Shown here: in pieces, positions 6,329-14,787 of the stretch
Position numbering within the stretch: position 1 is the first letter of the stretch
Layout: each line of letters begins with the position of its first letter
Assembly: GCA_944383785.1 (NCBI GenBank)
Contig: CALWQV010000024.1
Span: 1-34,228, forward strand
DNA length: 34,228 nucleotides
Direction: 5' to 3'
From: an uncultured Enterocloster sp.
GTDB lineage: Bacteria; Bacillota; Clostridia; Lachnospirales; Lachnospiraceae
Position numbers and translations under genes: made by a program
The notes under the pieces: model-generated
What the model was told of the DNA's origin: nothing
The model's input: only the letters and a program-made list of their open reading frames with translations
The model's database searches: none

Positions 6329-7945
6329 ATGGAAAAACAAATGTTTTGTTTTCAGTGTGAACAGACAGCCGGGTGCTCCGGCTGCACAGGAAAGTCCGGA
6401 GTCTGCGGAAAATCCGCCTCCGTGGCAAAGCTTCAGGATCAGCTGACCGGCGCTCTCATCGGCCTGGCCCGGGCCTGCGAAGATCCCTCCCTTCCCACAG
6501 AAAGCACTTACCGGATTCTGATCGAAGGGCTTTTTACCACCATCACCAACGTAAATTTCAACGAGGAAACAGTCCGCGGCTTGATCCAAAAGGTTCATGA
6601 AGAAAAAGAACGGCTGGTTCCGGACTGCGCGTCCTGCGGCTCTCCCTGCGGCAAAACCGACGACTATGACCTTTCCCTGGTATGGAATGCGGATGAGGAT
6701 ACCCGCAGCCTGAAATCCCTGATCCTCTTTGGCATCCGCGGTGTAGCGGCCTACGCCTACCATGCCATGGTTTTAGGCTATACTGACCAGAAGCTGAATC
6801 AATTTATCTGCAAAGCCCTCTTTGCTGTTGGAGAAGACTGGGGTCTGGAGGAGCTTCTGCCTGTTGTGATGGAGGTTGGAAAATACAACCTTTCCTGCAT
6901 GGAGCTCTTAGACCGGGCCAATACGGAAACCTTCGGGAATCCCGTTCCCACCCAGGTTCCCTTAAAGGTAGAGAAAGGGCCGTTCATCGTCATTACCGGC
7001 CATGACCTGCTGGATTTAAAGCTTCTCCTAGAGCAGACAGAGGGCAAGGGGATCAACATCTACACCCACGGCGAGATGCTCCCGGCCCACGGCTATCCGG
7101 AGCTAAAAAAATACGCCCATCTAAAGGGCAACTTTGGCACTGCCTGGCAGAACCAGCAGAAAGAGTTCGCGGACATCCCCGCCCCCGTCCTCTTTACCAC
7201 AAACTGCCTGATGCCGCCCCGTCCAATCTACGCCGACCGGGTCTTCACCACTGAGGTAGTCTCCTACCCGGAGCTGGTTCATATCGAGGCCGAAATCAGT
7301 ACAGACGGCAGGCTTTACAAGGACTTTACCCCTGTCATCCAAAAAGCCCTTGAGCTGGGCGGCTACCCGGAGGACCGGCAGTTTGCCGGCATAAACGGCG
7401 GAACATCCGTTACCACCGGCTATGGCCATCAGGTGGTTTTAAGCGTAGCCGACAAGGTTGTTGAGGCCGTCAAATCCGGAGCGATCCGCCATTTCTTCCT
7501 GGTAGGAGGCTGCGACGGCGCAAGGCCTGGGCGTAATTACTACACAGAATTTGTAAAGCGGACACCTCCGGACACGGTGATCCTCACTCTGGCCTGCGGC
7601 AAATACCGCTTTAACGACCTGGATCTTGGAACCGTTGCCGGGCTTCCCCGCCTGATGGATATCGGCCAATGCAATGATGCCTACAGCGCTATCAAGATCG
7701 CTCTGGCCCTGGCGGATGCCTTTCACTGCGAAGTGGACGACCTGCCTCTCTCCATGGTGCTTTCCTGGTATGAGCAGAAGGCTGTCTGCATCCTGCTGAC
7801 CCTGCTCGATCTGGGGATCAAAAATATCAAGCTGGGGCCGACGCTACCTGCGTTTATCTCCCCTAACGTGCTGAGCTACCTGGCGGAACATTTTAACATC
7901 GGGCCTATTACGACGCCGGAAAAGGATCTGAAGGAACTACTGTAA
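6329..7945 (+). CDS. hcp: Hybrid cluster protein (hydroxylamine reductase / NO detoxification)
   Basis: A 538-residue cytoplasmic enzyme of the hybrid cluster protein family, full length. It starts with MEKQMFCFQCEQTAGC. Cys7, 10, 19 and 26 form the N-terminal cluster motif, with an extra Cys16. Typical hybrid-cluster segments follow: GHDLLDLK, THGEMLPAHGYPELKKY, TTNCLMPP, GGCDGARPGRNYYTEF, LACGKYRFN and DIGQCNDAYSAIKIA. The start at 6329 has AAAGGA 10 nt upstream; an ATG at 6311 precedes that site and is rejected. Known activities are hydroxylamine reduction in vitro and nitric oxide reduction as the likely physiological role. It is co-transcribed with the ferredoxin and controlled by the divergent Crp/Fnr protein. 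A strong terminator follows. Confidence 0.96.
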   Translation: MEKQMFCFQCEQTAGCSGCTGKSGVCGKSASVAKLQDQLTGALIGLARACEDPSLPTESTYRILIEGLFTTITNVNFNEETVRGLIQKVHEEKERLVPDCASCGSPCGKTDDYDLSLVWNADEDTRSLKSLILFGIRGVAAYAYHAMVLGYTDQKLNQFICKALFAVGEDWGLEELLPVVMEVGKYNLSCMELLDRANTETFGNPVPTQVPLKVEKGPFIVITGHDLLDLKLLLEQTEGKGINIYTHGEMLPAHGYPELKKYAHLKGNFGTAWQNQQKEFADIPAPVLFTTNCLMPPRPIYADRVFTTEVVSYPELVHIEAEISTDGRLYKDFTPVIQKALELGGYPEDRQFAGINGGTSVTTGYGHQVVLSVADKVVEAVKSGAIRHFFLVGGCDGARPGRNYYTEFVKRTPPDTVILTLACGKYRFNDLDLGTVAGLPRLMDIGQCNDAYSAIKIALALADAFHCEVDDLPLSMVLSWYEQKAVCILLTLLDLGIKNIKLGPTLPAFISPNVLSYLAEHFNIGPITTPEKDLKELL

Positions 7946-7971
7946 GGTTCACTTTTCACAGTGCAAAAAAG

Positions 7972-8022
7972 AAAGGAAACCTCTTCCAAAACATTCTGCC
8001 CCGGAAGCCGGTTTCCTTTTTT
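7972..8022 (+). terminator. Intrinsic terminator after hcp
   Basis: 7972-7981 pairs with 8010-8019 (10 pairs), an inner stem pairs 7983-7987 with 8003-8007, and six T residues run from 8017 to 8022. It lies 27 nt after the hcp stop. A-rich sequence at 7965-7974 could let it also work on the minus strand for the AbiE operon. Confidence 0.8.
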
Positions 8023-8086
8023 GTGGTTCTATCTTATTGGCAGCTCCCCTGAATAAATGCCTGGATCTCATCCTGGTGCATGCCGG

Positions 8087-8953
8087 TTAGGAGGCCGTAA
8101 GGCCTTCCGTAATTTGCTTAAAAAAATCTGCGCTCCAAATATTTAACAAGGATGTATCATGAATAAATGGTTCCACATCGCGTTTGGCTTGAGCAATATC
8201 GATAGAGTCAAAACGATTGTACAACATTTTTTTAATCTCCGGCAAAGTACATTGCGCGTTCTCTTCGATAAACCCAGATTGAATTAAGCGTTCCCGAAGA
8301 TGTTTCTGATTAACCGATATCCCCCGGGACAAATAAAAAACATAATCATACAGATCTCTGCCCTTAATTCTGCTTTGCCATGCGCGGCAGATAACGGCAT
8401 GAATTTTTCCCGCGAACAAAGACGGCATATCATATATTTTGACCTCATATGGAGCGGGAAGCAATCTGTATTTGTGTTCAAAAGCCGCATAAGCCGGGGG
8501 ATTTATATCCACTTCAAACTTTATTTTTACAACTTCATTGCGCGCTACACTGCCTGCTGTCTGGGCATCGTCATAAAACAAAAGCAGATGCTCCTTCGTG
8601 TTACCTTTCAGAAATGCGGAGCGGATATGGCTTTCTCTTGTTTTTTCCTTTTCCACAATGGCAACATTCAGTCCAAATGCCTTTACTTCCTTTTCCAGTA
8701 CAGGAAAATACGAGGCCAGCTCGAAAGAGGCATCCGCTGTTTCCAGCGAAAAGTCCAAATCCTCTGAAAACCGATCAAGTCCGTAAAAGATTCTCAATGC
8801 AGTTCCCCCATAAAAGGCCGCTTTCTGAAAAAATCCTGCCCTGGACAGACCGCACAAAACAATCTCCTGCATAATTTCCTTCATGGCATTTTTCTGATCA
8901 TATATATTGCCTATATTATAGTTTCTTAGCATCTGTTCAATGGCTGTATTCAT
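8087..8953 (-). CDS. AbiEii-type nucleotidyltransferase toxin
   Basis: A 288-residue protein of the AbiEii/AbiGii nucleotidyltransferase toxin family. The signature is GGTALR (residues 49-54) followed by RFSEDLDF, with the DxD pair at Asp65 and Asp67 expected to bind metal and nucleotide. Family members transfer nucleotides to tRNA acceptor ends or otherwise arrest growth, giving abortive defence against phages. The start at ATG 8953 has GAAGGAGA upstream; a longer frame to 9001 would overlap the antitoxin gene by over 60 nt and lacks a ribosome site. With ATG 8953 the overlap is 17 nt, typical of a coupled antitoxin-toxin pair. The catalytic segment is intact, so the toxin is probably active. 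Confidence 0.88.
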   Translation of the reverse strand: MNTAIEQMLRNYNIGNIYDQKNAMKEIMQEIVLCGLSRAGFFQKAAFYGGTALRIFYGLDRFSEDLDFSLETADASFELASYFPVLEKEVKAFGLNVAIVEKEKTRESHIRSAFLKGNTKEHLLLFYDDAQTAGSVARNEVVKIKFEVDINPPAYAAFEHKYRLLPAPYEVKIYDMPSLFAGKIHAVICRAWQSRIKGRDLYDYVFYLSRGISVNQKHLRERLIQSGFIEENAQCTLPEIKKMLYNRFDSIDIAQAKRDVEPFIHDTSLLNIWSADFFKQITEGLTAS

Positions 8954-9536
8954 TTTGTCTCCTTCGCAAAAGCGCTGCCAGCTTTTTAATGTTTGTTGCA
9001 TGATACCGGGGAGATAGAAACTGAATTTTTTCTAAATTCAGTTTCCAAAGCTCAGATTCTTCAATCCGAAGATCTTCGCTCAGCAAAGCGGCCAGTTCTC
9101 TGGTATTCTTTACCGGAGGCATAGCATAGAGCTGATCGCAAATTGCTTTTTCTGGTTCCGCAATCCGATAAAAATACTCCCCTTCCTGAACCAGCCGGAT
9201 TTCCAGGGGAAATGCCTCAGATGGTACGTCCCGGTACAGAAAGGTACCGAAAATCGTTTCGTACTTTTTCTTTTTCTTTTTTTCGAATGTCGCACAGGTA
9301 ACCGTATAAACCGCTTCCGGAATCATACCATAATAGCTGAGAGCATACTCAAAAGAAATGTAGGACGGACCGTAAATACTACCCGCCAGCAAATATGCAG
9401 GCACATTCCGATCTGTTTCGTACACCCCTCTTGTCACCGGAAAACATTGCCCCTGCTTAACCATACGGGACAGCTTTGCCTTAGGATTCGCATAGTCTCT
9501 CAGTTCCTCAAGGAGCATATTGGTTGTTTTTATCAT
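8937..9536 (-). CDS. AbiEi-type antitoxin
   Basis: A 199-residue partner of the AbiEii toxin. Its N-terminal segment (about 1-60, MLLEELRDYANPKAKLSRMV...RGVYET) resembles the winged-helix domain of AbiEi antitoxins, which bind their own promoter. The rest matches the family's C-terminal domain (SYISFEYALSYYGMIPEAVYTVTC, AEPEKAICDQLY). The start has AGAGGTGA upstream and an in-place promoter at 9556-9584. A run of six lysines near residue 87 is encoded by an A-rich tract prone to slippage; a frame change there would remove the antitoxin. In type IV systems the antitoxin neutralises without binding the toxin. Confidence 0.85.
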   Translation of the reverse strand: MIKTTNMLLEELRDYANPKAKLSRMVKQGQCFPVTRGVYETDRNVPAYLLAGSIYGPSYISFEYALSYYGMIPEAVYTVTCATFEKKKKKKYETIFGTFLYRDVPSEAFPLEIRLVQEGEYFYRIAEPEKAICDQLYAMPPVKNTRELAALLSEDLRIEESELWKLNLEKIQFLSPRYHATNIKKLAALLRRRQNEYSH

Positions 9537-9555
9537 ATTTTCACCTCTTAGTATT

Positions 9556-9584
9556 ATTTTATGAGACTATCAGGTGAAAATCAA
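9556..9584 (-). promoter_or_regulatory. Promoter of the AbiE operon
   Basis: Minus-strand TTGATT (9584-9579) and TAAAAT (9561-9556) are separated by 17 bp, shortly upstream of the AbiEi ribosome site. Autoregulation by AbiEi is known for the family; I do not see a clear inverted repeat here. Confidence 0.5.
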
Positions 9585-9627
9585 GTGTTTTAATTCAATT
9601 AATCAAATTCAGCCGTGACGCACAGCC

Positions 9628-10764
9628 TTACAAAATCCCCTCCAGCTCCCTCAAATCCCGAATCTCATAATCCGGCCGGATGTCCTCCCTTCCGGGAAGC
9701 CCCGCCGGATTGTACCAGCAGGTATCCGTCCCCGCCTGGTTTCCCCCCAGGATATCGGAGCTTAATGAATCCCCCACCAAAATCATCTCCTGAGGAAGGA
9801 TTCCCGGCATCCGCCGGAAACAGTAATCAAAATACTCCTTCCTGGGCTTCTGGCTTCCTGCATCCTCGGACACGAAAATATCCTTCATAAACCGGTCCAG
9901 CCCCGAAGCCGCCAGCCGCTTATACTGGGTGGAAGACGTTCCGTTTGTCACCACATAAAGGTCATACCGCTTTGCAAGGTAAGCGCAGACCTCCGGCGCT
10001 CCGTCGATCAGGATAGCGGAAGCGTCCAGCTGGCGGCGGTAAAGAGCCTCCGCCTCTGCCCCGTCCACCATTTTCCCCAGACGGCCAAAGAAATCCACAA
10101 ACCGCTGGCACACCAGCTTTTCCTTCGTCACCTCTCCCCGCTCAAAGGCGGCCCAGGCCCGATCGTTGATCTCATGGTAAAGCCTCAGCCGCTCCTTCGT
10201 AGGCTCAAACCCATAGGCCTTTAACACAACCTTCATACCCTCCGCTTCCGCCTGGTTAAAGTCCAGAAGCGTGCCGTCTACATCCAAAAGAACCGCCCGG
10301 TATTTCTTCTCTGACGGCTTCTTTGCGAGGCTCATGTACAAAAGGGGATAAGGATTCCCCTGCTCATCAAGCTCCGTCCTTTTATAAACCTGAAAGCCCA
10401 TATGTTCATAAAACCCTTTCGCCTGAGGATTCTGCTCGTTTACGGCCAGACGCTTAAGGCCATAGTTTTCAATCCCGTATTGGAGCAGGCGTTTTCCCAG
10501 CCCTTTTCCTCTCTCCTGCGGGGCGATGAACAGCATTTCCAGGGAACCGTCCTCGACTCCCATAAAGGCCACAGGGCGTCCGTCCCCGTCCTCGGCGATT
10601 ACCAAATGGGCAATACTATCCAGGGCCTGAGGGACGTATTCTTTAATATGATTGATTTCGTCCTCCGACAAAAACAGATGGGTGGCCCTTACGGAGCCTT
10701 CCCATACTTCCAACAGCTGACGGATCAGATCCGGCGTCCTCATCTTTACTTCTGTGATTTTCAT
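9628..10764 (-). CDS. GNAT acetyltransferase fused to a YjjG-like HAD hydrolase
   Basis: A 378-residue two-domain protein. Residues 1 to about 148 form a GNAT N-acetyltransferase domain with the acetyl-CoA loop QERGKGLGKRLL and the C-terminal NPQAKGFYEHMGF segment. From about residue 155 a haloacid-dehalogenase domain begins: DVDGTLLDF (motif I nucleophile Asp), VVTNGT (motif II), a Lys in SQKPRKEYF (motif III) and GDSLSSDILGG (motif IV). The domain resembles YjjG, a nucleotidase that removes non-canonical nucleotides. All four HAD motifs are intact, so both halves may be active. It overlaps the upstream metallo-beta-lactamase-fold gene by ATGA and ends module B's operon. The acetylation substrate is unknown. 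Confidence 0.85.
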   Translation of the reverse strand: MKITEVKMRTPDLIRQLLEVWEGSVRATHLFLSEDEINHIKEYVPQALDSIAHLVIAEDGDGRPVAFMGVEDGSLEMLFIAPQERGKGLGKRLLQYGIENYGLKRLAVNEQNPQAKGFYEHMGFQVYKRTELDEQGNPYPLLYMSLAKKPSEKKYRAVLLDVDGTLLDFNQAEAEGMKVVLKAYGFEPTKERLRLYHEINDRAWAAFERGEVTKEKLVCQRFVDFFGRLGKMVDGAEAEALYRRQLDASAILIDGAPEVCAYLAKRYDLYVVTNGTSSTQYKRLAASGLDRFMKDIFVSEDAGSQKPRKEYFDYCFRRMPGILPQEMILVGDSLSSDILGGNQAGTDTCWYNPAGLPGREDIRPDYEIRDLRELEGIL

Positions 10765-11447
10765 AAAGCCCTCCCAATCTCCATGATCCGATCCCGGTAA
10801 TCCTTGGATTCCTCCATCGCCTTCAGCCTGGAAATCACCGTAAAATCGTCCCAGCAGTGCATGGGGAATACCCTGGCGGCGCCCACCATTTTCATAAAAT
10901 CGTCCATTCCCCGGTAAAAATCCTTGCCCTGCCTGGGATCAAGGGGCACAAAAGCCACATCGATTTTCTCGTTCTTCATGGCTTCCAGCTGGCGGCGGTA
11001 GTTTACCTCCATATTCCGGTTCCAGTCCTTAGGCTCCCCCTCCCACTGCCAGTTGTTTAAATCTCCGGCATGGTAAATGACGCCCTCCGGACTGCGGATC
11101 AGGAAAGCCACCCCCTCGTCCGTGGATTTAAAGGTTCTCACCGAGATGCCGGAAAGCCAGGGCAGTGAAAATTCCTGTCCCGGCCCAGCAAAGAGAATCC
11201 GCTCCCGAAGTCCGGACGGCGTCCGCTTCTCCCAGATATCATCGGAAAGCACATAATATACATCCTGACGTTCTTTCGCGAAATCAAAAATTACCGGGGA
11301 AAAATGATCTCCATGGCGGTGGCTGGCAAAGATGACAGCCGGTTTCCCCTCCGGCAGCTTCACATCGCCCTGAAAATAATCAAACAGCAGCGACAGCTGC
11401 TTAAGCTCCACTAAAAATGAGCTGTGATGAATGTAGCTGATCCTCAT
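10761..11447 (-). CDS. Metallo-beta-lactamase-fold hydrolase (UlaG-like)
   Basis: A 228-residue cytoplasmic protein with the metal motif HRHGDH (His43, His45, Asp47, His48), a further YHAGDLNNW segment supplying another His/Asp, and FPMHCWDD near the C-terminus. The arrangement resembles the short UlaG-like branch of the superfamily. It starts immediately after the stop of the YitT gene and overlaps the GNAT-HAD gene by ATGA, so translation of all three is coupled. The substrate cannot be told from sequence. Module A lacks this gene. Confidence 0.82.
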   Translation of the reverse strand: MRISYIHHSSFLVELKQLSLLFDYFQGDVKLPEGKPAVIFASHRHGDHFSPVIFDFAKERQDVYYVLSDDIWEKRTPSGLRERILFAGPGQEFSLPWLSGISVRTFKSTDEGVAFLIRSPEGVIYHAGDLNNWQWEGEPKDWNRNMEVNYRRQLEAMKNEKIDVAFVPLDPRQGKDFYRGMDDFMKMVGAARVFPMHCWDDFTVISRLKAMEESKDYRDRIMEIGRAL

Positions 11448-12314
11448 TTACCCTTCCCCTTTCAACTCCTTAAACCCAAATCCCAGCACCTCGCTGGTTT
11501 CCGTAGCCATCATAAATGCCTCCGGGTCCGCCTCGTAGATAATCCGTTTCAGCCTGGGGAACTGGGACTTGCGTACCGTACAAAGGAGAAGGGTGGTATC
11601 CTCCTTGCTGTATGCCCCCTGGGCCTTCAGCAGGGTAGCACTGCGGTCCAGATCCACGATCACCCGATGGGCGATTTCCTCCGGCTTCTTGGTCACCACC
11701 GTAGCCATGGTGCTGACCTCGCCGCCGTAGATGATGCTGTCGATCACCTTTGTCTGGGCAAAAAGAGTCACCAGGCCAAAGAGGGCCGCGTCCACATTTC
11801 CGAATACAAAAATGGAGATTACTAATACTACTCCGTCCACCAAAAGCAGGGCCCGACCGATGGACATCTGAGGCCGTTTCTTCTGCAGCAGATATCCCAG
11901 AATATCGGAGCCGCCGGTGGTGGTTCCGGCCAGGAAAATCAGAGCCATCCCCACGCCGATCACCACGCCTCCGTAAAGACTGCACAAAAAGCGGTCCCCA
12001 ATATAGATGGGGCAGACCGGAGCAACCAGAATATCCAGCACCGCTGAACAGATGGCTGTGGTGATAGCTGTGGTTATCGCAAACCGGCGGCTTAGATAGA
12101 ACCAGGCCAGAATCAGCAGCGGGATGTTCGTCGCCATGGTCAGCATACCGATGGGCAGCTCCGTCAGATGGTTGATCAGAAGGGCCACACCGATAGCGCC
12201 TCCCGGGGCCACCTGGGCGGGCTCCACAAAGGCGTGAGTGCCGATATCATAGATCAAAATTCCCACCGCCAGCAGTACCAAATTCTTTCCTTCCTGTTTC
12301 AGCAGCGTTCTCAA
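11448..12314 (-). CDS. YitT family membrane protein (DUF2179), module B
   Basis: A 288-residue paralogue of the protein at 1533-2399, near-identical in layout and sharing long segments (RTLLKQEGKN, FVEPAQ.APGGAIGVA, TTGGSDILGYLLQKKRPQM). It has a helical N-terminal half and a C-terminal DUF2179 domain. It uses a TTG start, 9 nt after AGGAGG; a GTG between them stops after two codons. A hairpin at 12331-12371 separates it from the M20 gene. The next gene starts immediately after its stop. Confidence 0.85.
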   Translation of the reverse strand: MRTLLKQEGKNLVLLAVGILIYDIGTHAFVEPAQVAPGGAIGVALLINHLTELPIGMLTMATNIPLLILAWFYLSRRFAITTAITTAICSAVLDILVAPVCPIYIGDRFLCSLYGGVVIGVGMALIFLAGTTTGGSDILGYLLQKKRPQMSIGRALLLVDGVVLVISIFVFGNVDAALFGLVTLFAQTKVIDSIIYGGEVSTMATVVTKKPEEIAHRVIVDLDRSATLLKAQGAYSKEDTTLLLCTVRKSQFPRLKRIIYEADPEAFMMATETSEVLGFGFKELKGEG

Positions 12315-12330
12315 GTCACTTTACCTCCTT

Positions 12331-12371
12331 AAAAGCCGCCCGACAGGCCAAAATACCGGTCCGCCGGGCGG
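12331..12371 (-). terminator. Hairpin plus T-run between M20 and YitT genes, module B
   Basis: On the minus strand, 12365-12371 pairs with 12336-12342 (7 GC-rich pairs), followed closely by four T residues and then AGGAGG. It has the same position and similar stem sequence as 2413-2452 in module A, which supports a conserved attenuator. Confidence 0.62.
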
Positions 12372-12385
12372 GTAATGTTTCTGAT

Positions 12386-13600
12386 TTATCCGAACTCTTT
12401 TCGGTTGCGGGCAAATTCCTCCTCAATCTGTGGAATCAGCGCCGGGTCCGCGATCAAATCCCAGGCTGTTCCCGCCAGGGCCTTGGCCCCGTAAATCACG
12501 CAATTGTGAGCGGCCTCCGTCTTTCCCGCCTGGATGTATTCCATAGAGTGGGAAGCTGTTCCGGAAGGCACGAACTGCACCCGCAGGCAGCAGCCCGGAA
12601 GCTTGTGCATCACATTTCCAAAGTCTGTGGAGCCGGTCTTCTCCCTGGGCGGCTTCAGATCCGGGATCCCCGCCTCTGCGGCGTTCTTCATTACCAGGTC
12701 GTTTAAGGCGAAAACCGGAACCTTGTTGTCCAAAGACTGGATTACCTTGATCTGAGCCTCCACGCCGGACATCATGGCAGCGCCGTTAATTATATTATAG
12801 AAGCGATCCTGCAAACTGTCCAGATAATCTCTTGAAAAAGAACGGAGGATAAATTTTCCCACCGCCCGGCCCGGCACCACATTGGCCGGTCCCGGAAGCT
12901 CCTTTACGGTATAATGCATCCGCACGTCCTCCCGCACATGCTCCCGCAAAAACTCCACTCCCTGAAAGGCTAAAAGCAGTGCGTCAAAGGCGCTTCTGCC
13001 CTGTTCCGGGGCAATGGCAGCATGGGCTTTCTTTCCCACATAGACTACTTCATATTCTGACATAGCGAGGCATTTTTTATCCGTGCAGGTATCAGGAGCG
13101 CCGTGCATCATCAGGGCTACATCAATGTCCTCAAAGCAGCCTGCCTTGATCATATTGACCTTGCCTCCAAATGTCTCCTCCGCCGGGGTGCCGTAGACCA
13201 CCAGGTCGTAGGGAAGGCTTTTTAAAACCTCCTTCACCGCCAGGGCCGCTCCCAGGCAGGAAGGTCCCTGCATGTGGTGGCCGCAGCCGTGGCCCAAGTT
13301 CTCTAACGCGTCGTACTCGCAGAGAATGCCGATCCGGGGAATCCGTCCCTTGCCCCAGACTCCCTGGGGCCGGTTCTCGTAAACCCCGCGGAATGCGGTG
13401 GGCAGGCCGCCGCAGCCCATCTCCACGACAAAGCCATTTTCCTTTAAAAAATCAGTCAAAAGGGCCGCCGCCTGAACCTCATTTCCGTCTGTCTCCGGAT
13501 GGTCAAAGATGAAATCCGCCATGCCGGTCAGCCGCTTTGCCATACGGTCAACAGCCTCGTACAGCTGCTTCTTCTGTTCCACTACTATTCTCTCTTCCAT
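12386..13600 (-). CDS. M20 family metallo-amidohydrolase, module B
   Basis: A 404-residue cytoplasmic amidohydrolase, paralogue of the enzyme at 2480-3655. It carries the same motifs: GHGCGHHMQGPSCLG, TPAEETFGGK, MMHGAPDTCTDKK, GKKAHAAIAPEQGRSAFDA, KTGSTDFGNVMHKLPG and TASHSMEYIQAGKTEAAH. The metal and catalytic residues appear intact. The start at 13600 lies 11 nt after AGGAGG and 19 nt after the permease stop. The two M20 copies are clearly diverged, so the modules probably handle related but different amides. Confidence 0.88.
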   Translation of the reverse strand: MEERIVVEQKKQLYEAVDRMAKRLTGMADFIFDHPETDGNEVQAAALLTDFLKENGFVVEMGCGGLPTAFRGVYENRPQGVWGKGRIPRIGILCEYDALENLGHGCGHHMQGPSCLGAALAVKEVLKSLPYDLVVYGTPAEETFGGKVNMIKAGCFEDIDVALMMHGAPDTCTDKKCLAMSEYEVVYVGKKAHAAIAPEQGRSAFDALLLAFQGVEFLREHVREDVRMHYTVKELPGPANVVPGRAVGKFILRSFSRDYLDSLQDRFYNIINGAAMMSGVEAQIKVIQSLDNKVPVFALNDLVMKNAAEAGIPDLKPPREKTGSTDFGNVMHKLPGCCLRVQFVPSGTASHSMEYIQAGKTEAAHNCVIYGAKALAGTAWDLIADPALIPQIEEEFARNRKEFG

Positions 13601-13619
13601 TTATAAACACGCCTCCTTT

Positions 13620-14678
13620 TTACATCGGCCCGTACTTCATCAGCTGGGCGATGATGACCATGATGCATCCTACAACGGTCCACATGGCGAAGCATTTCCA
13701 CATAAAACGTACCCACCGGTCATAGGGGATATTAACCGCGCCCAGGATTCCCATCAGGGCGCCGGAGGTGGGAAGAATGTAGTTTACAAAGCCGTCGCCG
13801 AAGTTAAATGCCCGCACCAGGAACACGGCGGAATACTCCGGCAGATCCCATCCCAGGACAATGCTTCCGTAGATAATCACAATCAGTGAAACCACCAGGC
13901 AGCCGATGACCAGCCATTTTCTTAAATCCATGGTGCCGAAGTCTTCCAGGCTCACCTTGCCCGCCATCTCATTTTCCTTGTCCAGATCGTACATGGGGGA
14001 TTTCTCCGGGTGCTTCTTCACCTTGTTGGCGTAGCGGATCAGGAAAATGTTGGTCACCACATAGAACACGCCGAAACAGACAAAGCGGTATCCGATTCCG
14101 GAGAAGGGAGGCAGCTCTGCGATCTGCTGGCTTACCAGGGTGGTGCTGGCATTTAAGGTGCCGGTGGAAAATCCGATTGCGCCGCCTAGGATGATGATGG
14201 CGGTTCCGGTTAAGGAGTCAAGGCCCAGGGCCAGGGAGAGCATCACCATCACCGGCGCGAAGGCGATAAACATATTCACCGCCTGGGTGGTGCAGATCAG
14301 GCCGAAAATCAGGGTTAAAATCGGAATAAAGATGGAAATTCTCCCGGAAAACTTCATGGCGACCTTGGCTACAATAGCCTGTAAGGCCCCGGACTTAGTC
14401 AGCATGTGGAAAGCGCCGCCGGAGAACAGGATAACCAGCAAGAGGTCAATGTTGTCCATAAAGGCGTTTACAATGTACATGGGAATCGACAGCGGGCTTA
14501 CCGGCGTCCTTGGCACATAGGAGAACTGCTGAGGGGCGATTACTTCCACTCCCCTGGCGTCCTCAAAACGGACGTACTCGCCTGCGGGGATGATCCAGGT
14601 TAAGAGCACCGCTACCACGATGATCGCCAGGATGATCACAAAGGTATGGGGCATTTCAAACTTTCGCTTTTCCTTCAT
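13620..14678 (-). CDS. YfcC-type permease, module B, with an apparent internal deletion
   Basis: A 352-residue inner-membrane carrier of the YfcC family, which usually has about 460-500 residues. It has the N-terminal PHTFVIILA helix, TWIIPAGEY loop, the first-repeat motif GFSTGTLNASTTLVSQ, the KVKKHPEKSPMYDLD loop and a helix ending in the segment before AVFLV. It then jumps to RAFNFGDGFVNYILPTSG and the C-terminal helices. The usual stretch with the ARAI..LE.G segment and the SGSG substrate motif is absent; the joint is near 13811-13822, in frame. Start ATG 14678 has AAGGA 11 nt upstream; an ATG 33 nt earlier sits too close to its own AAGG. Its paralogue at 3684 lacks a different middle part. 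Transport is doubtful unless the pieces cooperate. Confidence 0.75.
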   Translation of the reverse strand: MKEKRKFEMPHTFVIILAIIVVAVLLTWIIPAGEYVRFEDARGVEVIAPQQFSYVPRTPVSPLSIPMYIVNAFMDNIDLLLVILFSGGAFHMLTKSGALQAIVAKVAMKFSGRISIFIPILTLIFGLICTTQAVNMFIAFAPVMVMLSLALGLDSLTGTAIIILGGAIGFSTGTLNASTTLVSQQIAELPPFSGIGYRFVCFGVFYVVTNIFLIRYANKVKKHPEKSPMYDLDKENEMAGKVSLEDFGTMDLRKWLVIGCLVVSLIVIIYGSIVLGWDLPEYSAVFLVRAFNFGDGFVNYILPTSGALMGILGAVNIPYDRWVRFMWKCFAMWTVVGCIMVIIAQLMKYGPM

Positions 14679-14758
14679 ATACGTTTCATTCCTTTCTTCC
14701 TGCGCAGCCATCCTTGGAAGGCAGGGCCCGTGTCTTCTTGACTGCTGTTGATGAGTTT

Positions 14759-14787
14759 AGTATAATCCCCTTAGATTCATAAATCAA
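14759..14787 (-). promoter_or_regulatory. Promoter of module B
   Basis: Minus-strand TTGATT (14787-14782) and TATACT (14764-14759) are 17 bp apart. The -35 box overlaps one arm of the LysR-type dyad at 14779-14809. Confidence 0.58.

Noticed and set aside
8035..8086. A short minus-strand frame ending in ...DEIQAFIQGSCQ after the AbiEii gene, considered as a gene remnant
   Set aside because: It is only about 20 codons, lacks a start, and matches no family I recognise.
11470..11985. Long minus-strand open frame inside the YitT gene
   Set aside because: It is a shifted-frame shadow of the YitT gene, low in hydrophobic segments and without a ribosome site.
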